Below are positions 46,562-54,664 of a stretch of DNA of 64,000 bases, piece after piece. The position numbers and the translations under genes were made by a program. Source of the stretch: Verrucomicrobiota bacterium. Lineage in GTDB: Bacteria; Verrucomicrobiota; Verrucomicrobiia; Opitutales; Opitutaceae. Position 1 is the stretch's first letter, and each line of letters starts with the position of its first letter. The notes below the pieces were generated by a model. It worked only from the letters and a program-made list of their open reading frames with translations, was not told the origin of the DNA and did no database searches. The DNA is taken from assembly GCA_023428905.1 (NCBI GenBank), contig JAEYWP010000016.1, positions 62,001 to 126,000 on the forward strand, read 5' to 3'.

Positions 46562-48008
46562 ATGAACAAACTCACAACCTTCGTGATGGGTGCCGCCCTC
46601 GTTGCTGCGACATTGATGCGCGGACAGACGATTCGCGTGACGGGCGGAAACGTCGGTATTGGCGATGAGCCGGGTACCGAACGTTTGCTGGTTCAAGGCA
46701 GTCAGCGAATCACCGGCCATCTCAAGTTTCCAAGTCCGTCAGCCGACGTGAATGACGGTCGGCTTGGGACCGCATTGTTCGCCTCCGGCCTGAATATCGT
46801 CGGAGCGAATACGGATGCGACGCTGCGGCGGCTCACCGTCTGGGGCGAGATTGTCCAGCTGGAGAACGGCGGGACCAACAAATGGATGGGGCCAAGTTCA
46901 TTCACGGGTAATGTCACGGTGCCCGCCATCCTGGACGCCGACAACGTCGGTTATTACCTAAACCCGAACGGCACGAGCCGGATGAATGGGGTCCACGCGG
47001 ACAAGGTCGTGGCGTTTTCCGGCAGCACCGGAAATTCCGGCGTCGCCAACAGCACTGGGTTTCTCGGTTCGATCGAACTCCAAAGCAATGGTCCGGGCGC
47101 CGCGATGATCGCCTTTCATCGACCGGGCAACTACGCGACCTATTTTGGCCTGGATACGGATAACCGATTTAAGGTGGGGGGCTGGTCTGCGGGCGCCGCG
47201 GCGAATCCAGTGGCGTTGATGAACGTCTGGAACGGGCGCATCTATTTCGATGAAGGCCAGGGCTTCGTGCACGCGACGCGTTTTTACGATCGGGAGGATG
47301 GGAGCTTCGTCGTGGATGCAAACGGCGCATCACGCCTGCATGAAGTCCTCGTCACCTCCATGATGGGCACCCATGTGGGTTACGATTCCGGCCGGACCGG
47401 TGCGCGTGCCTACGAGTGGGGTTATCAGGAAGGGGGGCCTTGGTCGTCGCCGTATCCTGATCTGGTTTTTGGATACCATACCGGCCTGAAATTTGGCGCA
47501 AATGTCGGGTTCGGTGGCAGTCGCTTTTACGCAGATCACCCCTCGATGTCGACCGACATGCTTTTCTCCGTTGGCAATGGAGACCGTCATGTCCGTGTCA
47601 CCGCGGATCTCTATGTTGGAGGTCAGGTGCAGGCAACGACGGTGAGAAGCACGTCCTCTCGGCGATGGAAGGACGATATTAAACCCCTCGGGGCGGCACT
47701 CGATCTCGTGCGTTCGTTGCAAGGCGTGACCTACACGTGGAAGGCGGGGACAGCCCTCGCCGGAGAAAACGATATCGTTTCGTAGCGGAGGACGTAGCAC
47801 AGGTTTTGCCCGCGATTGTCGGGAAGGATCCGGACGGCAGGCCGGCCAGCATCGATTATGGGCGCGTCACCGCCGTGCTGGTGGAAGCGGTCAAGGCCCT
47901 CGAGGCTAGGAACTCAGAGACGGCGGCAGAACTCGCCTCGCTGAAGCAGGAACTCGCCACACTTCGCAAAGGCTCCGAACCCGCTACCTCGGTCAAACGC
48001 TCGCATCT
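46562..48008 (+). pseudogene. Secreted S74-domain fibre protein, frameshifted
   Basis: The start ATG at 46562 gives a signal peptide (MNKLTTFVMGAALVAATLMR). The body has tail-fibre-like repeats (AILDADNVGYYLNPNGTSR, FYDREDGSFVVDANGASR). The intramolecular chaperone (peptidase S74) domain begins SSRRWKDDIKPLGAALDLV, but the frame stops at 47785. In the next frame, FVAEDVAQVLPAIV and IDYGRVTAVLVEAVKALEA continue the same domain, then a coiled coil (AAELASLKQELATLR). Adding one G near 47777 (atcgtttcg to atcggtttcg) rejoins it as DIGFVAEDV. The natural 3' end is lost or obscured at the IS junction near 48008. Confidence 0.8.
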
Positions 48009-48009
48009 C

Positions 48010-48755
48010 GTCATCGGATTCGGGTTGATCTCTGGATCGAACCAGTCGGCCTGCAGGACCGCCGCCTTCAGGTTGTCGACCACGATGGTCTTGGGCACCC
48101 CGCCAAAGCTGCGGAACGCGTTTTCCAGGCAGCGAAGGAATGTCTCGGTGTCCTGGCGCCACACGACCTCGCTGTAGCCTTTGCGAGAGAAGCTGAGCGT
48201 CACCCGGAACAGGTGCGGCCGCCGTCGGCGGCCGTCTTCAATGACAGCTGCCCCTTGGCCAAAGTCCACCTGCAGCTCCTCACCGGCAGGCTGCTCGATC
48301 CGCCGGAACGGCAACGGTGTTGCTGCCGTCAGCGCCCGAACAAAGCGCTTAACCGATTAGTAGCCGCCTTGGTAGCCATGCTCCGATTGGAGATCCTGAT
48401 GGATACGCCGCGCGGTCAATCCCTGCGCGAGCGCCACCTCGATCGCCTCGCGCCACTGCTCGCACTGGCTCCGACTGCGCAGAGCAGACCCGAGGCTCAC
48501 TTTGGCCGGTTTTGACTCACTACCTCCTTCTGAGCCGGGGGTCACTTTGGCCGGTTCTGGCGTAACATCGCTCTCGGACCCGGGGGTCACTTTGGCTGGA
48601 TTTGAGCGTTGCAGCTCCCGGCCCACCGTCTCGCGGTGCACGCCCAGTTCGCGCGCGATCCGCCGGGCGGACCACCCACGCTCATGCAAGGTAAGTATCG
48701 ATTGTTGAAGGCTCACGGAGAGGCGGTTCATCAGCTCCAGTGCGACTTCCGTCAC
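48010..48755 (-). pseudogene. IstA-like transposase, truncated with internal stop
   Basis: Starts at GTG 48755 or ATG 48731. The N-terminal helix-turn-helix (LTLHERGWSARRIARELGVH) is followed by an unusual PAKVTPGSE repeat linker, then IHQDLQSEHGYQGGY and a TAA stop at 48357-48359. The same frame continues with SVKRFVRAL, EELQVDFGQGA and a DDE integrase core (GGVPKTIVVDNLKAAV) until FDPEINPN, where similarity ends at the junction. So it has one nonsense codon plus loss of the C-terminal catalytic part. It cannot encode an active transposase. Confidence 0.82.
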
Positions 48756-48812
48756 ACCGAGCTCAACCCCTCAAAGTGGCCGGTTTTGAAGTGACCCTAC
48801 CTGGCCGGTTTT
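48504..48812 (+). repeat. Iterated IS21 end motif ggccggtttt
   Basis: The core lies at 48504-48513, 48549-48558 (ggccggttct), 48594-48603 (ggctggattt), 48778-48787 and 48803-48812, all in one orientation and each next to a gtcact or agtgac. The last two are terminal repeats of the IS. The first three lie inside the transposase frame and encode its PAKV repeats. Confidence 0.6.
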
Positions 48813-48828
48813 AAGTGACCCCTGACAC

Positions 48829-49473
48829 GGTGGTTTCGCACAGATGACGGTTACCGCCCCGCCAGGCAGCGTTTTTAATGTCTGGGTCGGTGAAACAGGC
48901 ACCTACGAAGGGAGTAACACTTTCGGAGGTGGCGCGGGGGCTGTGCTGGCGGGTCAAGGGCCCGGGGGAGGTCGGTCCGAGTTCTCGAATGCTGGTCGGA
49001 CCATCCGGTTGGTCGCCGGAGGCGGCGGAGGAAGCGGCGACGCCAATGGGTCGGGTGGGTCCTCCGCAGGGGGCGCCGGAGGCGGAGCCAACGCGTCCGG
49101 GGGGCAGGGCGGTTCGACCGTGCTTGGCGAAGGTGGCGGCGGGGGAACACTTTCCGGCGGCGGCTTCTCGGGCATCAACTGGGGTATCAATCATCGTGCA
49201 CCCGAGGGCAGCGGGCGGGCCGACAATGGAGGTGTCTGGCCATTCAAGGTCGGACAGGTAGGCGGCGGAGGAGGAGGGGGCTATTTCGGAGGCGGTGGGG
49301 GAGGTGGGAATGGTGCGGGCGGTGGTGGCGGCTCTGGCTGTGCCCTCGGCGGGAGTAATGTGGTCGGGTTTGACCATAATCATACCGCCGATCCCGACTA
49401 CATTTCACCCACCGGAGCACCCGGTAATCACGGGTGCGTCATCGTCATCGCGAGCTTTAGCGTTTACCCGTGA
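48829..49473 (+). pseudogene. Glycine-rich surface protein, 5' truncated
   Basis: The open frame begins right after the IS end (GGFAQMTVTAPPGSVFNVWV) and runs 214 codons. It is a classic Gly-rich fold: an initial beta segment, then long GGGGG runs (about 49010-49150 and 49260-49340), ending in HGCVIVIASFSVYP. This is like the Gly_rich domain of bacterial cell-surface and tail proteins. The true start and signal peptide are lost at 48827/48828. ATG 48844 could serve as an internal start, but without a signal peptide. Confidence 0.65.
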
Positions 49474-49587
49474 TGCAGGATGTCGAGAACGGCAATTACC
49501 GGCTCGAACTCGCAGACGTATCCTGCTGAAATCCCCGTGGCAGGAGGAGGTGGTGCATCAGAACGGCTGCCACTGTGGCCAGCTTCC

Positions 49588-50550
49588 ATGAAACACATGA
49601 AAAATTCGCGGGTTGTTCTCGAAAGCATAGCAGCGGTTCTCCTTTGGGGACTCGCCTCTTCAGCCGCAAAGGCTGAGTCTTACGTCGCCGATAATGTGTA
49701 CGGTTTCGCCCGGGTGGAGAACCCGCTGCCGAATGGCGCCTCGATCCGTATTGGAAGTACGGTGACGTATCAGCTCAGCATTGGTTCCAAAGCCGGCCAG
49801 CGTATCGACGTTGGGACGGGCTTTGTCCACCCCGCCGACCAGGTGGTCTCCGCACCCTCCTGGCTCACCTACGGTTTTACCGGAACCGGGACCTTTGGCC
49901 CGGACGCGTGTACCATTCGTTTCATGGAGCGCGGTCAACGCACCTTGTACCTGCACGCCACGTTCTATCCGTCTTACGCCGAGGCGAATGCCGGGTTTTT
50001 CACGGTCAACGTTCAGGGGCCGTACGCGGCTTTCACTACGTTGCCGGCTGTCATCAGCCAGGGGGCCACCGTCATTATCACCGCCTCTGGCGGAGACGAC
50101 GGGGCCGCGCTGTCGTCCATGACACTCCAGTCCAGCGTCAACGGAGGAGCGTGGTCCACTCTGGCCACCGGCGGTCGAGGCAACGGCAGTGCCAGTTCCG
50201 TGACAGGTAGTTTTGTCGCGGGAGCTGCTGGGACAACCTACCGATTCCGCGTGTGGTCCACGGACACCAATACGTATTCCTCAAAAGTGGTTGAATCCAA
50301 CAGCTACACTGTGGAAGCGCCGCCCGTCGTTACGGGATATCAGGTTCCAGACGGCACGGATATTGGGATGCTTTTCCGAAGGCACACCGGCGGCGCCAAA
50401 GTTGCGGCGACTGGCCTGCAATGCACAATCAATGGCACGGTCTATGACCTATCGGATCTGCTGATGCCGCGGGTCTCCGCTGCACGCCCGGCTGTCGGTT
50501 TGCGTGCATCCACCGGGACAGATCTGTCGCAGCTTTTCGAAACGCGCTGA
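49588..50550 (+). CDS. Secreted beta-rich hypothetical protein
   Basis: A 320-aa protein with a signal peptide (VVLESIAAVLLWGLASSAAKA) from ATG 49588 or 49597. The mature part has Ig-like or Fn3-like strands (TTYRFRVWSTDTNTYSSKVV, TVIITASGGDDGAAL). It ends with a repeated short motif, GTDIGMLFRRHTGG and GTDLSQLFETR, seen in some phage-tail and surface proteins. The frame upstream (YPAEIPVAGGGG, about 49516-49550) reads like a tail segment of another beta protein, so a rearrangement here is possible. It is convergent with the 50620 gene. Confidence 0.65.
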   Translation: MKHMKNSRVVLESIAAVLLWGLASSAAKAESYVADNVYGFARVENPLPNGASIRIGSTVTYQLSIGSKAGQRIDVGTGFVHPADQVVSAPSWLTYGFTGTGTFGPDACTIRFMERGQRTLYLHATFYPSYAEANAGFFTVNVQGPYAAFTTLPAVISQGATVIITASGGDDGAALSSMTLQSSVNGGAWSTLATGGRGNGSASSVTGSFVAGAAGTTYRFRVWSTDTNTYSSKVVESNSYTVEAPPVVTGYQVPDGTDIGMLFRRHTGGAKVAATGLQCTINGTVYDLSDLLMPRVSAARPAVGLRASTGTDLSQLFETR

Positions 50551-50619
50551 GGCAGCGCCGGTATCCCGCTCATTGGGCCGAGACCGGCCGCCTTGCACGC
50601 TACGGAGCTGCGCGAACGC

Positions 50620-52827
50620 TTAGGTTCGGCGCAGCGTTTTCAGACGCGCGACAGCGTAGCGGAGGGAAAGGCCGGCTCCGGAGAGCAGGAGCAATACGGC
50701 GGTGGAGGCCGAGAGCCAGAAGGCGGCGCGCAGGGCGGCCGGGCCGGGATAGCGGAGTTCAAAACGGTGGCTGCCTGGGGGAACCTTAAACATGACAGCA
50801 CCCTCGGGGGAGCGCTGCGTCTCCGCCGCCGCGCCGTCGACCCAGGCCTGGTAGCCGGGGATGAAGCGGCGGGGTGTCTCCACCCAGCCGGCTTGCGTCA
50901 TGTCCACCGAACCGGTCATGGGGAACAGGCGCTCCACCCGCACCGGCAGGCGAGCCTCCTCCACTTCGAAAAGTTTGAAGTCAGCAAAGGCCCCGGCGAG
51001 TTGCTTGCCCACGTTGGCCCCGGCGAGACGGAGGCGCAGTTCCTCACCACTCGGATATGTGGTCCACAACGGCAGGCGGTGGTCGTTGCCGGGCTGAGTC
51101 CCAAACCCCGACGCCGTGTTGCTCGAGGGTAGCGAATACTGGCGATAAAAACGTTCACCCGCGATCACCAGCAGGGTGCGGATGGCCGGATTGTGAAACT
51201 GGAAATCGAGAAGGTAGCGCTTGCCCGGGCGAATCTTGATAGCGGGGCCCAGCGGCACCTCTTCGCTTGAGCCGCCGCGCACCGGGCGGAATGTCCCCGT
51301 CGCGCGGACCGGTCCCGGGTCCGGCACTGTCCAATTGTTCGCCTTTTCCGTGCGTCCGTCTTCCGCAAGGATGCGAAACCACCGGGTGGCATCCACCACG
51401 CCATAGGTGAAATACGACGGCACCCCCAGCATCGCGTAGGAGATGATGGTGGTATCGAGGTTTTCGGAACGATGGAGGTCCTCGCTGGCGATCCGCCCCT
51501 TGAGAAACATGTTGCCCCGGTCGAGATACGGCTGCGCCTGCCAGGCGTTCCACCCGACTGCGAGCGCAAGAAGGACGAGCAGCACGCGGCCGCGGAGCTT
51601 CGACTTTGCCGTCCACGCCTCGGCATAGGTGCCAAGATAGCCTGCAGCCAGGACAAGCAGCAGCAGTGTCACCAGGTAGAGGCGCTGCATCGGCCAGATG
51701 TTCGTCAGGTTCGCAAAGACCCCCGGAATGTGCGTCCAGAGCCAGGGAGTGAGGCCGCCCACCGGCAAGGTCAGCACCAGGTAGAAGGCGCAGAGGATAG
51801 TCACGACAATGAGCGGAAGTCGGCGAAGCAGCACCGCAGCTAAGGCAAGCAAGAGCAGGACGGCCCACCCGACGTATCCAAGCTGGAAGTCACTCAACTG
51901 ATCGGCCCGCTGGCTCACCGGGAGGAGCGCGGCGGGGAAGACCCGCTGCAACTCCACGAACATGGGAGAAATATCCTGGTGGTTCAGCAACCCACCGCCA
52001 CCTTGCATCGTCAGGGTGGAGGCAAAACCAAAGGCGACGAGCCCAGCGGCGGCGGCGACTCCTGCACCCAGGGACCCGAACGTCCGCAGTGAGGGTCGTT
52101 GCGACAGCCAGGCTGCTGCCTGCAGCACCACGGTGCTGGCCGACACCCAAAGGGCGATGGGAGGATGACAGAGCCAGGTGAGCGCAAGCGCGACCCCCAT
52201 CAGCAGGTAAACGCGAACCGACTTTTCCTGGAAACTGCGAAGATTCGCACCGATCGCGAGGGGCGCGAAGGGCAGGGTCGTGACCGTCATGAACAGGTCC
52301 ATCGAATACGTCACGGCCAGCACAGCCGGGGATAGCATCCAGAGGGCCGTGCCCCAAAGTGAAAACCGGCGCGACGCCCCGACCAGATAGTGAAGGGCGG
52401 CGTAGCAGGAAAACGCCGACCCGATCAGACTGAGGGTCAGCAGGAGCGACTGGAGCTCCCAGAAGGAGAGGGTGCGCAGGGTAAGGCTGTCCAGCACACA
52501 GGCCGCATACACGTAATAGGGGGCAGTACGCAGGGGATGAATACGGCCGTTGAAGGCATATTCCGTCTGACCGACCAGGACCGGAATCTCGCCAGCGCGG
52601 AACTGGGTGACGCCATCGGCGATCGCCAGGCTGTAGTTGAAGGCTTCACCCGTGCCCATGCCCGTCCCGGCGAGGAACGGGTTCGCCACGTAGGCACCGA
52701 GTCCGAAAAGGAGAAGGACCGGTTTGAGGTGACCCTTCCACTGTTCCCACGTGCGGGGCAGGTCGCGCAGGCCGATCACGGCGAGCGCGAACAGCGGAAT
52801 GGGCAGAGCCAAAAATAGCATCTTCAT
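50620..52827 (-). CDS. YfhO-like large membrane protein
   Basis: A 735-aa protein with about 12-13 helices, an early periplasmic loop (YSLAIADGVTQFRAGEIPVL, then TAPYYVYAACVLDSL) and a C-terminal soluble beta part. It closes with GYQAWVDGAAAETQRSPEGA, FKVPPGSHRFELRYPGPA and a final helix, the order seen in YfhO proteins, which glycosylate cell-wall polymers in Firmicutes. Here it is one of several GT-C-like proteins in the locus. It is first (reading right to left) of the 50620 end of the minus cluster; the epimerase lies 31 bases upstream. Confidence 0.72.
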   Translation of the reverse strand: MKMLFLALPIPLFALAVIGLRDLPRTWEQWKGHLKPVLLLFGLGAYVANPFLAGTGMGTGEAFNYSLAIADGVTQFRAGEIPVLVGQTEYAFNGRIHPLRTAPYYVYAACVLDSLTLRTLSFWELQSLLLTLSLIGSAFSCYAALHYLVGASRRFSLWGTALWMLSPAVLAVTYSMDLFMTVTTLPFAPLAIGANLRSFQEKSVRVYLLMGVALALTWLCHPPIALWVSASTVVLQAAAWLSQRPSLRTFGSLGAGVAAAAGLVAFGFASTLTMQGGGGLLNHQDISPMFVELQRVFPAALLPVSQRADQLSDFQLGYVGWAVLLLLALAAVLLRRLPLIVVTILCAFYLVLTLPVGGLTPWLWTHIPGVFANLTNIWPMQRLYLVTLLLLVLAAGYLGTYAEAWTAKSKLRGRVLLVLLALAVGWNAWQAQPYLDRGNMFLKGRIASEDLHRSENLDTTIISYAMLGVPSYFTYGVVDATRWFRILAEDGRTEKANNWTVPDPGPVRATGTFRPVRGGSSEEVPLGPAIKIRPGKRYLLDFQFHNPAIRTLLVIAGERFYRQYSLPSSNTASGFGTQPGNDHRLPLWTTYPSGEELRLRLAGANVGKQLAGAFADFKLFEVEEARLPVRVERLFPMTGSVDMTQAGWVETPRRFIPGYQAWVDGAAAETQRSPEGAVMFKVPPGSHRFELRYPGPAALRAAFWLSASTAVLLLLSGAGLSLRYAVARLKTLRRT

Positions 52828-52858
52828 CCCAGGTCTCCCGTGTGAGGGTTGTGGCGGA

Positions 52859-53833
52859 TCAGTGGCGCGCGTCGTAAACCCAGCGATTGGCCTCCAGCCA
52901 GCGGAGCGTCCGGATGATGCCCTGCTCGATCGTCAGCTTGGGTTTCCATCCGGTGGCCTGGATTTTCTTTGTATCCAGGAAAATGAATGGGTTGTCACCG
53001 ATCCATCCCCGGTCGCCGCCGGTAAAACGAAGCTCCGGCTTTAGATTCAGGGCGCCGCAAATATAGCCCACGCTGTCCTTGACCTGGACGTATTCAGGGG
53101 TCCCCAGATTGTAGATCTGCGTGCGATGCTTGGCGGTGGCAGCGGTGCCGAGACGGACCACATGGAGGATCGCATCGATGCAATCCTGCACGTAAAGGTA
53201 GCTTTTCCGCTGCGAGCCGTCGCCGAGGACTTTCAGCCAGTCGGGATGCTCGGTCAGCTGTTTGTGAAAGTCGAAGATGTGCCCGTGGGTGTACCGTTCC
53301 CCCAAGATCGAGACGAAGCGGAAGATGTAGCCTTCGAACCCGAAACCCTCGCAATAGGCGGCGATCAGTCCCTCACCCGCCACCTTGGAGGCGCCGTAAA
53401 GCGACGTCTGGACGGGAAACGGCGCGTCTTCCGGCGTCGGGATGGTTGCCGCCTCGCCGTAGGTCGAACCAGTGGAGGAGAAGCCGATGCGCTTGATGCT
53501 GTTGGCCCGCATAGCCTCCAACACGTTGAACGTCGCAATCGTGTTCTGCTCGAGGTCTTTTCTGGGATGCTCCGTGCCGAAGCGTACGTCGGCGTTCGCG
53601 GCGAGGTGGAAAACGACATCGCAGCCCTTCATTGCCGCCGTGAGAGCCGGCAGATCGAGGTTGTCACCCCGCACCAGCTTGAAATTCGGGTGCTTTAGGG
53701 CGCCCTCGAGAAACCGTTCCTGGCCGGTGACAAAATTGTCCCAGCCGGTGACGGCCACGCCGTCCGCCAGCAGGCGATCGACCAGATTGGACCCGATGAA
53801 ACCGGCAGCGCCGGTGACGAAGACGTTTTGCAT
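52859..53833 (-). CDS. NAD-dependent nucleotide-sugar epimerase, UDP-glucose 4-epimerase-like
   Basis: A 324-aa extended SDR: NVFVTGAAGFIGSNLVDRLL (cofactor motif), VFHLAANADVRFG, FSSTGSTYGEA with the catalytic Ser/Thr, and SLYGASKVAGEGLI with the catalytic Tyr and Lys. The C-terminal substrate domain carries RFVSILGERYTHGHIFDF and YLYVQDCIDAILHV. The ATG is at 53833. Epimerase or 4,6-dehydratase-like chemistry on a UDP-sugar is expected; the exact sugar is unknown. Confidence 0.88.
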   Translation of the reverse strand: MQNVFVTGAAGFIGSNLVDRLLADGVAVTGWDNFVTGQERFLEGALKHPNFKLVRGDNLDLPALTAAMKGCDVVFHLAANADVRFGTEHPRKDLEQNTIATFNVLEAMRANSIKRIGFSSTGSTYGEAATIPTPEDAPFPVQTSLYGASKVAGEGLIAAYCEGFGFEGYIFRFVSILGERYTHGHIFDFHKQLTEHPDWLKVLGDGSQRKSYLYVQDCIDAILHVVRLGTAATAKHRTQIYNLGTPEYVQVKDSVGYICGALNLKPELRFTGGDRGWIGDNPFIFLDTKKIQATGWKPKLTIEQGIIRTLRWLEANRWVYDARH

Positions 53834-53845
53834 GGAAAGGGGCCC

Positions 53846-54577
53846 TCAGATGGGGAGGGGGGCGGGACGCGGTTTCAGGGCGATCCCGATACAGAGATTG
53901 TTGAAGATGAAGGGAAGGAACGGCAGCGGGAAGAAACTCCGTTTCTCGATTGTGAAGTAGGGGTGGAGCTCCGCCAGGATCTCGTGCGGGAGGTTGATGT
54001 GCTCCCGTTTGATAAAGACGTCATAGGACATCTTGTACGTCTTCTCAAAAACCCGTTGTGCGGAGATCTTTCGCGCGAGCGAGTAGGCGGGGCTGCCCTC
54101 GCACGGAATAACGATCAGAAGCTGGCCGCGTTCCTTGTGGAGCAGGCGGTAAGCCTCCCGCAGACAGGAGGGAAGATCCGGAAGGTGCTCCAGCACGTGC
54201 ACCGCGATATAGCGATCGAAATGGCCGTCCGGGAAATCGAGCTGCGCCTGGCAGTCGCCGGTGATCGCCTGCACCCGGGGGAAATTCTCCCGGATTTTAT
54301 CGGCCATGGCGGAGCGAAGTTCGAGGGCGTGGTAATCTTTCTCCTGCTCCGGGGTGAGTTTTTCGTAATGAAGATGTTCACCAAGGCCGGCTCCGATCTC
54401 CAGGGTGCGAACGAAGCCGGGGCGCGATGCCTTGACCGGGAACGAGTGATTGAACGTTTCGATCATCCCATAGCGGTTGGGAAGGATCTCATGCCACCGC
54501 TTCATGAAATCGTCATTGATCCGCTTCTGCTCCGGAGTGAGCGGAGGCAATACCTTGGGCCATTTCGCAGTCTGCAT
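53846..54577 (-). CDS. Class I SAM-dependent methyltransferase
   Basis: A 243-aa protein from the ATG at 54577 (MQTAKWPKVLPPLTPEQ); a longer frame to 54628 lacks support. Motif I is VRTLEIGAGLGEHLHYE, with AITGDCQAQLDFPDGHFDRY and AVHVLEHLPDLPSCLREAY as the post-I and motif-IV region. A helical insertion (YSLARKISAQRVFEKTYKM) may cap the substrate site. It is 12 bases upstream of the epimerase, consistent with sugar methylation in the same pathway. Confidence 0.85.
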   Translation of the reverse strand: MQTAKWPKVLPPLTPEQKRINDDFMKRWHEILPNRYGMIETFNHSFPVKASRPGFVRTLEIGAGLGEHLHYEKLTPEQEKDYHALELRSAMADKIRENFPRVQAITGDCQAQLDFPDGHFDRYIAVHVLEHLPDLPSCLREAYRLLHKERGQLLIVIPCEGSPAYSLARKISAQRVFEKTYKMSYDVFIKREHINLPHEILAELHPYFTIEKRSFFPLPFLPFIFNNLCIGIALKPRPAPLPI

Positions 54578-54664
54578 GGAAAGGGGGAGTGAAGAGGAAA
54601 ATGCCCGGGTGAAAAGACCAAACGCCACTGGCTTTCGGCGGCGCTCTGGAAGGCAGGGCGCTGG

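Larger units (their letters stand above)
48010..48827 (-). mobile_element. IS21-family insertion sequence remnant
   Basis: One terminus is preserved: on the minus strand it reads TGTCAGGGGTCACTTAAAAC from 48827 inward, a TG-starting IS21-type end with a second gtcactt-aaaaccggcca repeat just inside. The element then carries an istA-like transposase reading minus and breaks off near 48008-48025. The rest of istA, the istB helper and the other end are missing. Both flanking genes are interrupted or incomplete, suggesting insertion followed by deletion. Confidence 0.82.

Noticed and set aside
49000..49350. Low-complexity ggcggagga-type repeats as a DNA satellite
   Set aside because: They keep one open frame and encode a glycine-rich protein with sensible flanking segments.
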